Origin: Emydura subglobosa
Taxonomy: Eukaryota > Chordata > Testudines > Chelidae
DNA length: 64,000 nucleotides
NCBI GenBank assembly: GCA_007922225.1
Contig: ML680005.1
Coordinates: 948,928 to 1,012,927, forward strand
Direction: 5' to 3'
The translations under genes were made by a program, and so were the position numbers. This document shows positions 1-20,930 of the stretch, piece by piece; within the stretch, counting starts at the first letter, position 1; each line of letters starts with the position of its first letter. Under the pieces are notes generated by a model, which searched no databases, was not told where the DNA came from, and was given only the letters and a program-made list of their open reading frames with translations.

Positions 1-1004
1 CTGCGGGTTTCCTGTCTGTTGAAACTCTTCTGTGTCCCTCAGACATCCCACCTGGGCCGCGCCGGCTTCTGTTACCTTCCTGACACCCCGCCTCTTGGCA
101 GCGTTTGAACTGGAAGCCTCCGGCGCTGACAGTCTTCAGTCCTGACCCCTGGAGCCAGAGTCAGGCTGTCCAGCTGGGCCTGTCCCGCCAGGAGCTGGAA
201 CTAGGGGGCGGGGGGCGCGGCCCCGACTTGAAGCAGTTTCCATCATCATCAGGGTTTCCAGTTTGGTTCAGTGGCTCTCAGCCCCCCTTTCCTCCCGCCC
301 ACACGTTGGTCCAGCCTCACAGGTCGGGCCCAGGGGGGTGGGTAATATGCTTTGACCGGTGGCTTACACCTGCTTAGGCGTTTCTGGGGTTCATTTAAAC
401 TCAAAGGCCAGGATGCTCCACGTGATCTTGGGCCCTGATTTCTGGGCGTGCTCAGCACCTGGTTCTCATCTGTTCCATCACCGTGAGGTCTGAGCGCCAG
501 GGCTGGCCTCTGCGGGGTGGAGACGGGAAGCCCTTTTCCTGCAGCTCAGCCTGTTGGCAGGAGCAGCTGGCCGAAGAGGGGAAAACCTGTGCTGATGGGG
601 ATTTTACCAGTGCACAGTCACAGCTGGGGAGGTGGCAGAGCCAGGGCACGGCTCCCCCCAAAGACACACAGGAGGAAGGGAAGAAAAGGCAGGCAGGCAC
701 CGCAGAGGGTGGACGGGCTGGGGGCTTTGCTATCGCATTGCTGAGAATTAGTGGCCGCGTGGCAGCGATGCGCCAGAATGGACGGCACGGGGCCAAGGCT
801 GAGCCGGGAGGAATTACAGGACCTGAAGGGGGTGTGCGAGGGGGCAGGGGACGGGCTCCAGTGGGTGCTGGCTGTGCTGTGCCCCAGAGCCTACCGCCTG
901 CGCGCTGCTGAGCCCGGCAGACTCCGACTGAGCTGGGTGCCTGGGTGGTTAATGATAGGGCTGGCAAGCCTGGCCGGAAGGGCCCATTCCATCCTTCTTC
1001 TGAC
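1..1004. other. Intergenic, nothing recognised
   Basis: GC-rich sequence with only short chance reading frames on both strands. I see no domain, repeat family or convincing splice-bounded exon in it. Confidence 0.4.
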
Positions 1005-1290
1005 CTGCTGCACGTCCCAGGCCACTAGACATCACCCAGTCCCTCCTGCAGTAAGTCCAGCCCCTTGCGTGGCTAAAGCACCTTCCTGAAGGGCCTCTCA
1101 TGGGGATTGGGAAAGGGAGAATCCACCGGCCCTGGCGGTTTGTTCCACTGGTTCATCGCTCTCCCTGCGTAGAGCTGGGCCTTGTTTCCAGCGTCAGTGT
1201 GTCTGGTTCAGCTTCCAGCCGTCGGCACTCGTCCTGCCTTTCTCCGGGAGCTTAAAGAGCCCTCAGTGCCCGGTGCTGTCTGAGCACGGC
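1005..1290 (-). repeat. CR1 LINE 3' fragment, antisense, old
   Basis: Read on the plus strand, it shows the reversed order typical of sauropsid CR1 tails: a 'gggagaatccaccggccc' block, then a 'ttccactggttcatcgctctccctg' type block, then 'ttcagcttccagccgtcggc'. The same blocks recur, less mutated, in the antisense CR1 at 24.2 kb. It is heavily diverged and both ends are approximate. Confidence 0.55.
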
Positions 1291-2454
1291 AGCCTGGTGC
1301 GCTGGGGTGCAGTGGCTGGGGGCTCTCTCAAATGGGGGCTTGGGGCAAACTGTCCTTTTGCCTCCCTCCCTTCCGGGCAGCCCTAGTAGTCCTTGGTGTC
1401 TGTCTGCTACGGAGGAAGACGACTTGGCTTTGCTCCTTCCCCGTGGGAGAGGAAAGACCCAGTTCCCAGCAGGCGGCAGTGCCAGTGACAGCACCGTCAC
1501 ACGAGGGTCTGGACCTGTCCCCACGTTTTTTCATCCAAGCTTTCCCCACAGAAGAATGGGTTTTGCCTAAACAGGAATGTTCGTCTTTTTATTGCACTAC
1601 CGTTTTGGGGACGTGTAAGCAAAAAAGTGCCACTTTTCACAGCTGCCAAAACCCCAAAATGTTCATTTTTGACAAAACCCCAACAATTCCCAAGAAAATT
1701 TTTGATTAAAATCCCCCTTCCTGAGCAGCTGGATCAACCCCTTCCGGAGCAGCCCCACTGTGTCTGTGTTTCCACCCGCGGGCTGCACCCGGTTCCAGCA
1801 TGCACTAGGTGTTTCTTTCTGACCCCGGGGCGATCAGCTTCTACGTCAGTGGCTTCATTGCTGAGGCTGTTTCTCTCATTCCCGTCTACCAAATCCCTGC
1901 CAGCTCCTCTCCCTGCCCATGGGCAATTGCTCAGTGCATCTCGGTGCAGGACTGGCTGTCCCGCACAGCTTTACATGCTCACCTGGGGACAGGCCCTGTC
2001 TCTGCTCTGGTCTCTGCTTACACCGCTGCTCAGAGCCCTTCCCCTCAGCTCCCGGAGGCTGCGTCTCCCTATGTCTGGGCCCCCTGTGCTCTCTGGATCC
2101 TGCGGGAGACTCTGCCGGCGCTGGGCGCGTTCCGTTGCACAGACTGTGGCAGCGCAAAGCCTGGTGCAGGGATTACTTGGCTGCCCGGCCTAGGCTGGCT
2201 CAGCGTTCCCCGGTGCTGGGTGCAGGGCGCTGGGCAGCCCTTGTTTGCCTGCTGGGTCCCTGGCCCTTCCCCTGGGGGCAGAGCGGCTCTGGTCCCCCAG
2301 TGCATCAGGCCAGGGGAGGGTCTGTTCTAGGCTAGGGATGGGCCTGGGGTCTCCTGCAGTCTGGGTAGCAGGGGGCTCGCTGCGTCTGGGCCCCGGGGGG
2401 CCAGGGTTTGTCTGTGGAGTGGCCGGGGCAGGGCTGCAGCTCTCATTGCACCGC
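1291..2454. other. Intergenic, nothing recognised
   Basis: No gene recognised. An A/T-rich stretch around 1570-1710 contrasts with the GC-rich surroundings and may be an old interspersed repeat, but I cannot assign it to a family. Confidence 0.35.
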
Positions 2455-2600
2455 AGGCTTTATTACTGCTGTTGTTTATTGATGTGTGTTACCGGAGAGC
2501 CCAGCAGCCTAGTCATGGACCTGGCCCCCACGGCGCCAGGCGCTGTACAAAGGCAGAACAAGCAGGTCGCTGCCAACCGACAGACAGACAGACAGAGCCA
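2455..2600 (-). repeat. SINE-like interspersed repeat plus short GACA tract
   Basis: It contains 'tagtcatggacctggccccc' and 'gcgctgtacaaaggcagaac', the antisense form of a family whose sense form, 'gtacagCRCCTAGCACcatggggcc', is seen at 52.1 kb. A short (GACA)n tract follows at about 2579-2597. Edges are approximate. Confidence 0.5.
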
Positions 2601-2802
2601 GCCACGCTGCAGGGAAGCGCTGCCAGATGAGACAATGGCGGGTGGGCAGCTCAGTCTCTGCCCCAGCCGTGGCTGGTTTAGTGCCGGCTTTGCACCCCCG
2701 GGGACCATGCGGCTTTTCTACCCGAGTCCGGCTCGCCCCGAGCAGAGGGGCCCGCCCCGGAGGCAGGCAGGAGCCGGGGCTGCGCTAGGGCCCGGCGGGA
2801 CG

Positions 2803-2817
2803 CTGGGAAATGTAGTT
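2803..2817 (-). promoter_or_regulatory. ZNF143/STAF-like site
   Basis: 'ctgggaaatgtagtt', whose complement reads aactacatttcccag, close to the known ZNF143 (STAF) promoter motif built around ACTACA and TTCCCAG. It lies about 380 bp upstream of the first ATG of gene 1, inside its CpG island. Confidence 0.55.
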
Positions 2818-3196
2818 CCCGTCCATCCCTTCCCACTGGCCGCTGCAGGAACAAAGCCCCCGCGACTGACGGAGCCGGTCCCGGACCAACAGCTGCGCCC
2901 AGCCGGGCCGGGAGCCCCCGAGGGCCGGGCCCTGAAGCCTCAGTCACCCGGCGCGGTGGCTCCAAGGGGCCGAGCCCCTGTGTCAGACTGATCGGGGCGG
3001 GGACCGACCCTCGCCCGGCCCGGCCCGGCCCCTGCGGGCTGAGCCTCCCCGTGCGCCCAGGGCGCGCCGCTGCGTCCTCCTGGCCCTGCCGCCGCGGGGC
3101 GCGTCCCGCTCCCGGCCGGGCCGGGCCGGGTCCTGCAAGGGGCGGGCAAAGGGGAGGCCGGGAGCGGAGGAGCCTGGCGCAGGCAGCGGGCAGGCC

Positions 3197-8422
<5,226 letters not shown>

Positions 8423-9373
8423 AACCAGGCTGCAGGGCCGGGCAGCGTGGCCGGCCCTGTCTCCTTCCTGGGGCGGTAAAGACGGCCCTGCCAGTGCAAA
8501 TGCACCGGTGGGGCTCTGGCACTGCGGGGACACGGCCCTGGTTGTGAGCGCTCGCTGGAGCGACTCCTCGGAGCAAACTCCTCCCCCAAGGTTTTTCCTC
8601 CACAGGGTTATTGGTTCCCATCTGGGTAGTTCCAGACCTAGGGCACGGCTGTCCCCTTGGGTTAGGTCCTCATGATAAAGTCCTGCAGCTCGTTCACTGA
8701 GCAGCCAGTGCTGCTCTCTGAGCCCCGATGTCACCAGCTCTGGGGGGTGGGTGGGAACGGCTCAGGCGCTGCACGTCTCCCCCCTGCCCTCCCCAGCTAA
8801 TACCTAGCAGAGAAGAGCTGGAGCCTGGGGGAAATCTGGGTCCGCCCCAGGTGGTGCACAGGGCTATGGTGCTTAGCCAGGGGCCCCGAGAGGCAGACCT
8901 TGCTGCAGGAAAGCCCACGGCTGGGGGAAAAGGCCGGCCTTTCTGAGGGGCGACGGAGGCGCAGCCTGCTGCTTGCTGCAGTCCAGGCCACGGCAGCTGA
9001 CTCCAGGCTGGGTCTGCAGGAGGCTGCGTGGGGACAGTGCGCCACGCAGGCTATTAGCCTGGGAGCTTGAGAGCCAGAGAGAACCACAGAGGGTCGGTCG
9101 GTCTGTCTGTCTGTATGTCCATCCAACAGCCTCCGTATATTGCTCATAGCCGAGCTCCGTCTCCTCTGCTGTGAGAAGCGCAGTCTGGCTGGCTGGTAAA
9201 TGGCCTGCGTCTGCACGGGCTGATGAGAGGCAGCGTTGGCCGTTCTTGGGTCTCGTTAAGCAGCAGGACAGACATAGCAGAGGGTGCGGGGGAATCCACC
9301 GCTGAGCCGGTTTGCTAGCCTTGCCCGTCCATCCTAAGGTCATGCAAGTCTGACGCCCCGCGTGTCCTCTTTT
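8423..9373. other. Gene 1 3' UTR and flanking sequence
   Basis: No further coding signal. A short (GGTC)/(TCTG) microsatellite lies at about 9093-9116. No AATAAA was seen within the first kilobase after the stop, so the transcript may run to the signals near 9.8-9.95 kb. Confidence 0.4.
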
Positions 9374-9600
9374 CTAGAGCCATAGAAATGTCAGGCTAGA
9401 GGGGACCTCACTGGGTCAGCAAGTCCAGCCCCCGGCCCTGAGGCAGGACCAAGGAAACCTGGAGCAGCCCCGACAGGTGTTCGTCCAACTTGTTCCTAAA
9501 AACCTCCGGTGCTGGGGACTCGACCCTCCTGCGGGAGCCAGTTCCAGCACGTAGCGACCCTGAGAGTTAGAAAGTTCTGCTAAGAGCGAACCTCCACCTC
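9374..9600 (-). repeat. CR1 LINE 3' end, antisense
   Basis: Plus-strand reading shows the reversed CR1 tail: 'catagaaatgtcaggctaga', then 'ggggacctcactgggtcagc', 'aagtccagcccccggccctg', 'acaggtgttcgtccaacttg' and 'agagttagaaagttctgcta'. The copy is truncated at its 5' side. Confidence 0.8.
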
Positions 9601-10839
9601 AGCGTAAACTGGCAGCTGTCTCGGCCTGGCTAGCGCTGAGCAGAGGCTGGATCCTCCCTGCAGCGTGGGAAGGCCACGTTTCGCCTGGTCTGTCCGTGTC
9701 CCCCTCTGGTCTGCTTTGGCTGCCGCAATAATGCTGGCGTGAAGGGGCGAGGGGCAGGGGGGGCGTGTTCTCAGTGTGAACCGGGGCTGGGCGAAAGAAC
9801 ACTTTGTGTACTAAGACTGTCAGTCCCAAAATAAAGCCCTGGTGGGAAATGTGGCCCCTGGATGTGGGATGGCGTGGCTGTAGCGTGAAGCAGCGTACGC
9901 AGTGCAGTTCTCCCCGCGGTACAGAGACACTTCGACGCTGGTTCAGACTGTCCAATAAAACAGTCCGGTTCTCCTGTTGTGCGTCTCTGAGGCGTAGCGT
10001 GTTTGCTGAATGTGTGAGGCCCCCAGGGAAGTATGAGACCCGGGATCCTGCAGCCCCGGCTGCTGGGGCTTTACAGTGTGTTGGGCACGGATCTTCTCTG
10101 TGTTCTTCATGGCCCAGCCAGGTGCCTGGGCCCAAGTGTCCGTGTGATTGTCTCCGTATTGTGTGACATATTTCTGTAGGGCCGTGCCCCACCAACTGTA
10201 CCCTTCCCTTTCCCAGCTCCTACCCTGGCATCTCAATGCAGCCCGCACATGACCTGCTGCTCCTGGGAGCTCTGGGATGCTCCAAAATAAAAACTATCAG
10301 CTGTCCTGGGGCAATCCAGAGTCACAGGGCCAATGGCTTTCTGCTAGCGCTGGGCAGGGAAAATAACGTCTCTCTAAAGCGCCGGGCTCCCCGCTACAGA
10401 GCTACAGAAACCTTCGGTCACAGCACCAGTGCGGAACTGAGCACAGCGCGGTCAGGGAGGGATGAGGAGGAGACTGAAACCCGTGGGCAGGCTGAAGGCC
10501 GTGGGCAGGCTCCTCTCCCGGGGTCAGTGACTCAGCCTTCCAGTGAAAGCGAAGAAGGGACTGCAGGATGCAGGGCCTGCTCGGGAACCGGCCTCGGCTG
10601 CCGGCCCAGCCTCCCTTTCTTCCCCCAGCCCAGCCCGTGGGCCCGCTTCAGGGAAAGGGAGCTGGGGTCTGTGTGTGAGCTGTGCAGGGCTGGCCTGTCC
10701 CCCTTCGAGCGGAGAGCAAGTGTGAAAGACCAGGACGGGGTAGGGCGGGGAATAGGTGCCCCTATCAGACAAAGGAACATCCCCATCACAGCGGGCGGCT
10801 GGTCCCCGGGAGCCAGCCAGGGCCGGTGCTGCCTGGGGA
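9601..10839. other. Intergenic, nothing further recognised
   Basis: Apart from AATAAA strings near 9830, 9954 and 10285, I see no gene or assignable repeat. Confidence 0.35.
9830..9835 (+). terminator. Candidate poly(A) signal for gene 1
   Basis: AATAAA about 1.4 kb after the gene 1 stop; a second AATAAA lies at 9954-9959. Either could end the transcript. The antisense CR1 at 9374 would then lie within the 3' UTR. Confidence 0.35.
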
Positions 10840-11180
10840 CCGGGTGAGCCCTGCAGGGTCGGCCGGGGGGAGCCAGGGGCCGGGCCGGGCTCTGCCCTTC
10901 GCCTGCCCCGCAGCAGGACGGGCCCTGGGCGGCTTCTGCTCACAGCCTGGGGCCGGGCGGAAGGAAGGAAGGAAACCGGCGCCTCCCTCCGGGGCAGCAA
11001 CCGGGCCGCTCCGCTCCGCTCCCCGCCAGCGACGGGCACCGCGGCGCCTCTCCGCAGCTGCAGAACCTCCCCCGGCCCGGCCCTGCCCTGCCTCCCCGCC
11101 CGGCCCCTTCCGGCCCCGGCCCGGCTGGCGGAGGAAGCGGCGCGGACGGCAGCCGGGGCCGCGCGGGCTGCGAGCGGGAC

Positions 11181-16190
<5,010 letters not shown>

Positions 16191-16534
16191 CGCCCCAGCC
16201 CCTCCGTCTCCTGCAGGCGGCAGCCGGGCTCGTCAGGCGCCGGGGGCTCTGGCGCGGCTAAGGACAGGGCGAAGCTGGCTCCTGGGCAGAGGGCTGGGGC
16301 GAGGCCGAGGGTTCGCTGAGCCCCGGAGCGCGGCCCCGGCCTGTGAGTGGAAGCGCTGCAGACTGGTGGAGACCTGGCGTGGGTCACTCAAGGGTCACTT
16401 GGGGTTCAGCTGTTGCTAAGGATATGGGGTGAAAGTCGCGCCGGGGCCGAGGGCTGGCCTGCAAGGCTGCGGAAGTAGGACTCAAGCGGTGCCATGGCCT
16501 TGCCTGCCAGCCCTGGGCCCAGGGTGAACTTGGA

Positions 16535-17703
16535 TGAGGTTGGATGAGATGAATGGACTATAAAATGGATAGAGAACTGGCTAGAGCACAGGGCTCAACG
16601 AGTAGTGATCAATGGCTCCATGTCTAGCTGGCAACCGGTCACAAGCAGAGTTCCCCAGGGGTCGGTCCTGGGGCCGGTTTTGTTCAACATCTTCATCAAT
16701 GATCTGGAGGATGGGGTAGATTGCACCCTCAGCAAGTTTGCAGATGACACTAAGCTGGGTGGAGTGGTAGATACCCTGCAAGGTAGGGATAGGATTCAGA
16801 GTGACCTAAATAAACTGGAGGATTGGGCCAAAAGAAATCTGCTGAGGTTCAACAAAGTGCAGAGTCCTCCACTTAGGAAGGAGGAATCCCATGCACAGCT
16901 ATAGACTGGGGACCGACGAGCTAGGCAGCAGTTCTGCATAAAAGGACCTGGGGGTAACAGTGGATAAAAAGCTGGATATGAGTCAGCAGTGTGCCCTGGT
17001 TGTCAAGAAGGCTAATGGCATATTGGGCTGCATTAGGAGGGGCATTGCCAGCAGGTCACGGGAAGTGATTATTCGGTATTGGTGAGGCCGCATTTAGAAT
17101 CATAGAATATTAGAGTTGGAAGGGACCTCAGGAGGTATGTAGTCCAACCCCCTACTCAAAGCAGGACTAACCTCAGCTATATCATCCATCATTTGGAATA
17201 TTGTGTCCAGTTTTGGGCCCCCCACTACAACAAGGATGTGGAGAAGTTGGAGAGAGTCCAGTGGAGGGCAATGAAAATGATTAGGGGGCTGGAGCACAAG
17301 ACTTATGAGGAGAGGCTGAGGGAACTGGGCTTGTTTAGTCTGCAGAAGAGAAGAATGAGGGGGGATTTGATAGCAGCCTTTAACTACCTGAAAGGGGGTT
17401 CCAGGGAGGATGGAGCTAGGCTGTTCTCAGTGGTGGCAGATGACAGAACAAGGAGCAATGGTCTCAAGTTGCAGGGGGGGAGGTCTAGGTTGGATATTAG
17501 GAAAAAGCTTTTTCCCTAGGAGGGTGGTGAAGCACTGGAATGGGTTACCTAGGGAGGTGGTGGAATCTCCATCTTTAGAGGTTTTTAAGCTGCGGCTTGA
17601 CAAAGCCCTGGCTGGGATGATTTAGCTGAGGTTAGTCCTGCTTTGAGCAGGGGGTTGGACTAGATACCTCCTGAGGTCCCTTCCAACTCTATGATTCTCT
17701 GAT
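16535..17703 (+). mobile_element. CR1 LINE, 5'-truncated, with reverse transcriptase remnant
   Basis: Sense-strand CR1 retrotransposon keeping the end of the ORF2 reverse transcriptase ([19 protein letters not shown], then FADDTKL, the catalytic F-x-DD box) and the C-terminal part ([39 protein letters not shown]). It ends in the CR1 tail 'gatacctcctgaggtccc...tatgattctctgatt'. Frames are broken between the two parts, and a second CR1 has inserted at 17099. The upstream ORF2, including the endonuclease, is missing, as is usual for CR1. Confidence 0.92.
17099..17189 (-). mobile_element. Antisense CR1 3' end nested in the CR1 above
   Basis: 91 bp reading 'atcatagaatattagagttg' onward to 'actaacctcagctatatc', the reversed CR1 tail. 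It splits host CR1 sequence and is flanked by catttaga (17091-17098) and catttgga (17190-17197), a near-perfect 8-bp target duplication. Confidence 0.85.
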
Positions 17704-17924
17704 TGCTAGTGTCTTGCAGAGCATCCTCGTTATAATACCCCGGGCCTGGCTGCCCGGAAATCTGCATCCCCCCTCCTCAAACGTCAGTCACGCAGCCCCC
17801 CTCGGCCCTTTCACAAGCCTCTGCCCTGCCTGCCAGCGGGTGCCTTCAGCCCCTCCACTGTTACCTACCCCACTCTGAGGCGATGATGCATCCCCCAGGT
17901 GCTCTTAAGAGAGTCAGAGCAGCG
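17704..17924. other. Spacer, nothing recognised
   Basis: Short unassigned stretch between repeats. Confidence 0.3.
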
Positions 17925-18015
17925 AAGGCCAGAAGAGAACATTCTGACCAGCCGGTCTGGCCTCCTGCATAGCCCAGGGCAGAGAGTCACAAGCCAGGAT
18001 TCCTGCATCGCTCTC
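17925..18015 (-). repeat. CR1-like fragment, antisense
   Basis: 'ggccagaagagaacattctg' through 'tctggcctcctgcatagccc' and 'attcctgcatcgctctcaca' follows the reversed tail of the CR1 subfamily also seen at 26.1 kb. Short and diverged. Confidence 0.5.
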
Positions 18016-18039
18016 ACAGGAACCATCGCACTGTCTCTG

Positions 18040-18190
18040 AGAGAGGAGAGATGGGCCAGGGGTCAGGGCACTCTGCTCTGCTACAGACTCCTATATGACC
18101 TTGGACGTGTCCCTTAGCCTCTCAATGCCGCATGGCCCCAGCTGTGCAATGGGGATAACCGCAGGGCTGTGTGGATAAATCTATTCATGA
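18040..18190 (+). repeat. MIR-like SINE fragment
   Basis: Contains 'tgaccttggacgtgtccctt' and 'tgtgcaatggggataaccgc', the MIR/CORE-SINE core and tail. Diverged and truncated. Confidence 0.6.
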
Positions 18191-18749
18191 ATAGATACTA
18201 TGGTGATGGGGGCCAGACGAGCACCTAAAATGGAAGGGGCGTCTAGGCTGAGCCCTGCACAACCCAGGCTGTAGAAGTTCACCCGTTTCCAGGTTGGATT
18301 AGAGGCTCCGCTAGCTGCTGCTCCTGGTGTGACTGGTTCTCCCACATGCGCCCATTTCTATGGGGCTTTCACAGCGCTGGTCTGCGCTGGCCGGGATGCG
18401 TGGGAAGCTGGCAGTATGGCTGCCCTGCTTGTTTCACCGCAGAATCGAAGTGTTGCCTTGTACCAGGGCCTGCTGACGTTGTCGCAGTGAAGGTATTTTG
18501 GAAATGCTACGTCTGCTCCAGTTTTATACGGCTGATCAGGGCCGCCCCCCCACGGTAGCAGAGGTGTGTGGCGGGCGGGAGCGGGGGGTTCCCCGCAGGC
18601 TCAGCGGGTAGGGAAGACGGGGAACGCTTTGCAAAGTTCAGCACCCCAGGCCAGGCTGCAGCAGTGAAGCGAGATGCCCATGTTCTCCATGTCCAACTCC
18701 TCCAGGGAGAGACTGGACAAGCTTTCGGAGGTTTTGTGAGCCCCTGTGG
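18191..18749. other. Intergenic, nothing recognised
   Basis: No gene or repeat assigned. Confidence 0.3.
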
Positions 18750-18893
18750 AGCAGAAGAGGCCATCTGCCTTCCAGAATTCCTCCCTGCGGGCGGCCCGGG
18801 CGAGGGTGCCAGGCACTGGCCACTGTCGGCAGACAGGACCCTGGGCTCGATGGACCCTTGGTCTGACCCACTGTGGCCGTTCTTATGGCATCC
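18750..18893 (+). repeat. CR1-type 3' tail, sense
   Basis: Ends in 'ctcgatggacccttggtctg' and 'cccactgtggccgttcttat', the tail of a widespread turtle/bird CR1-related subfamily ending in ttcttatg units. Confidence 0.6.
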
Positions 18894-19274
18894 CCCGTAT
18901 CTGCTCGCCCAGTTATATCTCCTGGACCTCCTGCGTGCTGACTGAGACGCCCTCCCTGACCGATCTCAAAGGCCCTCCCCCACCTCCCGCATGTCCCTGC
19001 GTGGGGCCCGCTCCAGCCAGAATGCGCACAAGACCTTGGCCAGCTAATTGCGGCCAGGGGCCGTTGGGTAGAGTTGACGTGTATGTATTTAATGCTCCAT
19101 CCCTGGTGTGGTTACTTGGCTTCCTGGGCGGTAAAGTCGTTGGCGCTGGGCCCCTGTAGGGGTAGGGAAATGCCGAGCAGCGCTGCGGGCCCTACGGTAA
19201 CACCAATGCTCCCTTGTAATAACTGCAGGCTCTCGGGCAGGCGCCGCCCACGGTTTGTGTCTTGTGCAGCGTTT

Positions 19275-19544
19275 AGGGGGACCGTATGTCCCGTTTGGCT
19301 GGGACCGTCCCTTTGTTAAGCCCTGTCCCAGCCGTCCTGACTCTTTTGGCAAAAGTGGGCATTTGTCCTGTTTATCTCGCCAACTTGATCAGAAAGTGGG
19401 GTGCGGAGGAACCTGCGTGGTGGGGGGCAGCCCCATGCAGGAGTGGGGGCGTGGGACTCAGGCCAGCCCCATGTGGGGGGCGGAGGCGGCTTGGGATAGC
19501 CCCATGCGATGTCCCGTTTTCCTTTTGGGAAATGTGGCCACCCT
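19275..19544. mobile_element. Miniature inverted-repeat element
   Basis: Starts 'agggggaccgtatgtccc' and ends in sequence whose complement is 'agggtggccacatttccc', 12-13 of 18 positions matching as inverted ends. The interior holds repeated gggac/tgtcc words. It is likely an old non-autonomous DNA transposon. I could not see a clear target duplication. Confidence 0.5.
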
Positions 19545-20744
19545 GGCAGAGTCGAACACGCTGGGCTGGAGTCAGTTAGCGCCGCTCTGCTGCCCCGTGT
19601 CTGCATGGCAGCATCCCTCCTGTTACGGGTAACCGCAGGGTAATGAATAAACATGCGATGAGCTGGAATCACCTGCTGTGCAGCTGATACTTGGTCATTC
19701 ATTTCAAGCCCTGAATCCCTCCGTGCAGTTTAATCAAAAATTCGTGGTGGCTAGAACTCGAGACAACCCCTAAATGAGAAACTTTCCCTTTGAAACCATC
19801 ACTCGGCAGACGCCTTCCTCTGCCCTTCTCCATGTTCAGTCCTTTTATTCCCAGCCTGTTTAATGCCTTAGGAACTGGCCCCTCTGCTTCACGGGTGAAC
19901 TGCAAACCTCGCAGGGGCTGGAATCCCCTTCTGGGGAGCCCGGGAGTCCTGCCGAACACCTGCTGCTTGTCCCCTCTGCTGAGCAGACGGGCTCACTAAG
20001 GAGCCTGGACCGGCCATCCTCAGACCCTCAGGCTGCGGGGCTGACTGTGTCTCACTGCCGTAAGGCCAGCTGCCCTGACACCTCCTGGCTTGGCTGGATT
20101 CCCTCCGGCGCACTCCTGCTGAGTCCATGGCGGAGCTGGCGTCTGCCCAGCACTTGGGTAGAGGCCCCTTTGGGCCAGAGAAATCTCGGGTCTCTCAGAC
20201 TCCTTTGGGAGCGGAGCCGGCTCCAGGATGTAGGCATGTTTCTAGTGCTGCCCTCCCGGAGGACCCCGTCCGATTACAAAGAGAAAGAGGCTAAAGGACG
20301 CCTCACGGCCGAGCCCTGTCAGCTGGGGCCTCTCACCTACCAGAGCAAAGCAGAACCGGCTGTTCCGAGGGTGTTCGAGTGATTTCTTATCCACACACTG
20401 CAGGGCGCTTAGCAGAGCCTGGGGATAAAAGCCTGTGTCTCCAGCGATGAGCAGAGCTCCAGCACTAATAGGCCGTGTGAAACAGGCAAGGGGAAGACGG
20501 GCCCAGAGTGCTCAGGCCTGGGAATTTCAAGCCCGCAGGCCGAACACGCAGCCCTTGGCTTACGGCTCAGACATCTCTCTTTGTGTTTATGACCTACAGC
20601 TTCGTCCCCTGGGTCCTAGAACAAATGGGGATTGGGCAGAGTGGGGTGGGGCAGGAGGCAGCACGCCGAGCCAGGAGCAGATCAGCAGGAAGGGGAAGGT
20701 GGTGGAGGGCCTGCAAGGCAGGGACAGGAAGCTCGCGTCTGACT
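19545..20744. other. Intergenic, nothing recognised
   Basis: No coding, RNA or repeat feature that I can support. Confidence 0.35.
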
Positions 20745-20930
20745 CTAAGGCCGAAGGGACCGTTACGACTGATCGTCTAGTCTGACCCGTGTAGCACGGG
20801 CCGCAGCACTTGGCCCAGCGAAGCCTGCGCGTGCAGGCCAGCAACCTGTAGTTGAACTCTTGGTTAGAAAGAGATTCAGTCTTTGCAGAAAGACTCCCAA
20901 GTGATGGAGACTCTGCCCCACCCCTGCCTG
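20745..20930 (-). repeat. CR1 3' fragment, antisense
   Basis: 'ggccgaagggaccgttacga', 'ctgatcgtctagtctgaccc' and 'ttggttagaaagagattcag' through 'caagtgatggagactctgcc' match the reversed CR1 subfamily tail. Confidence 0.7.
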
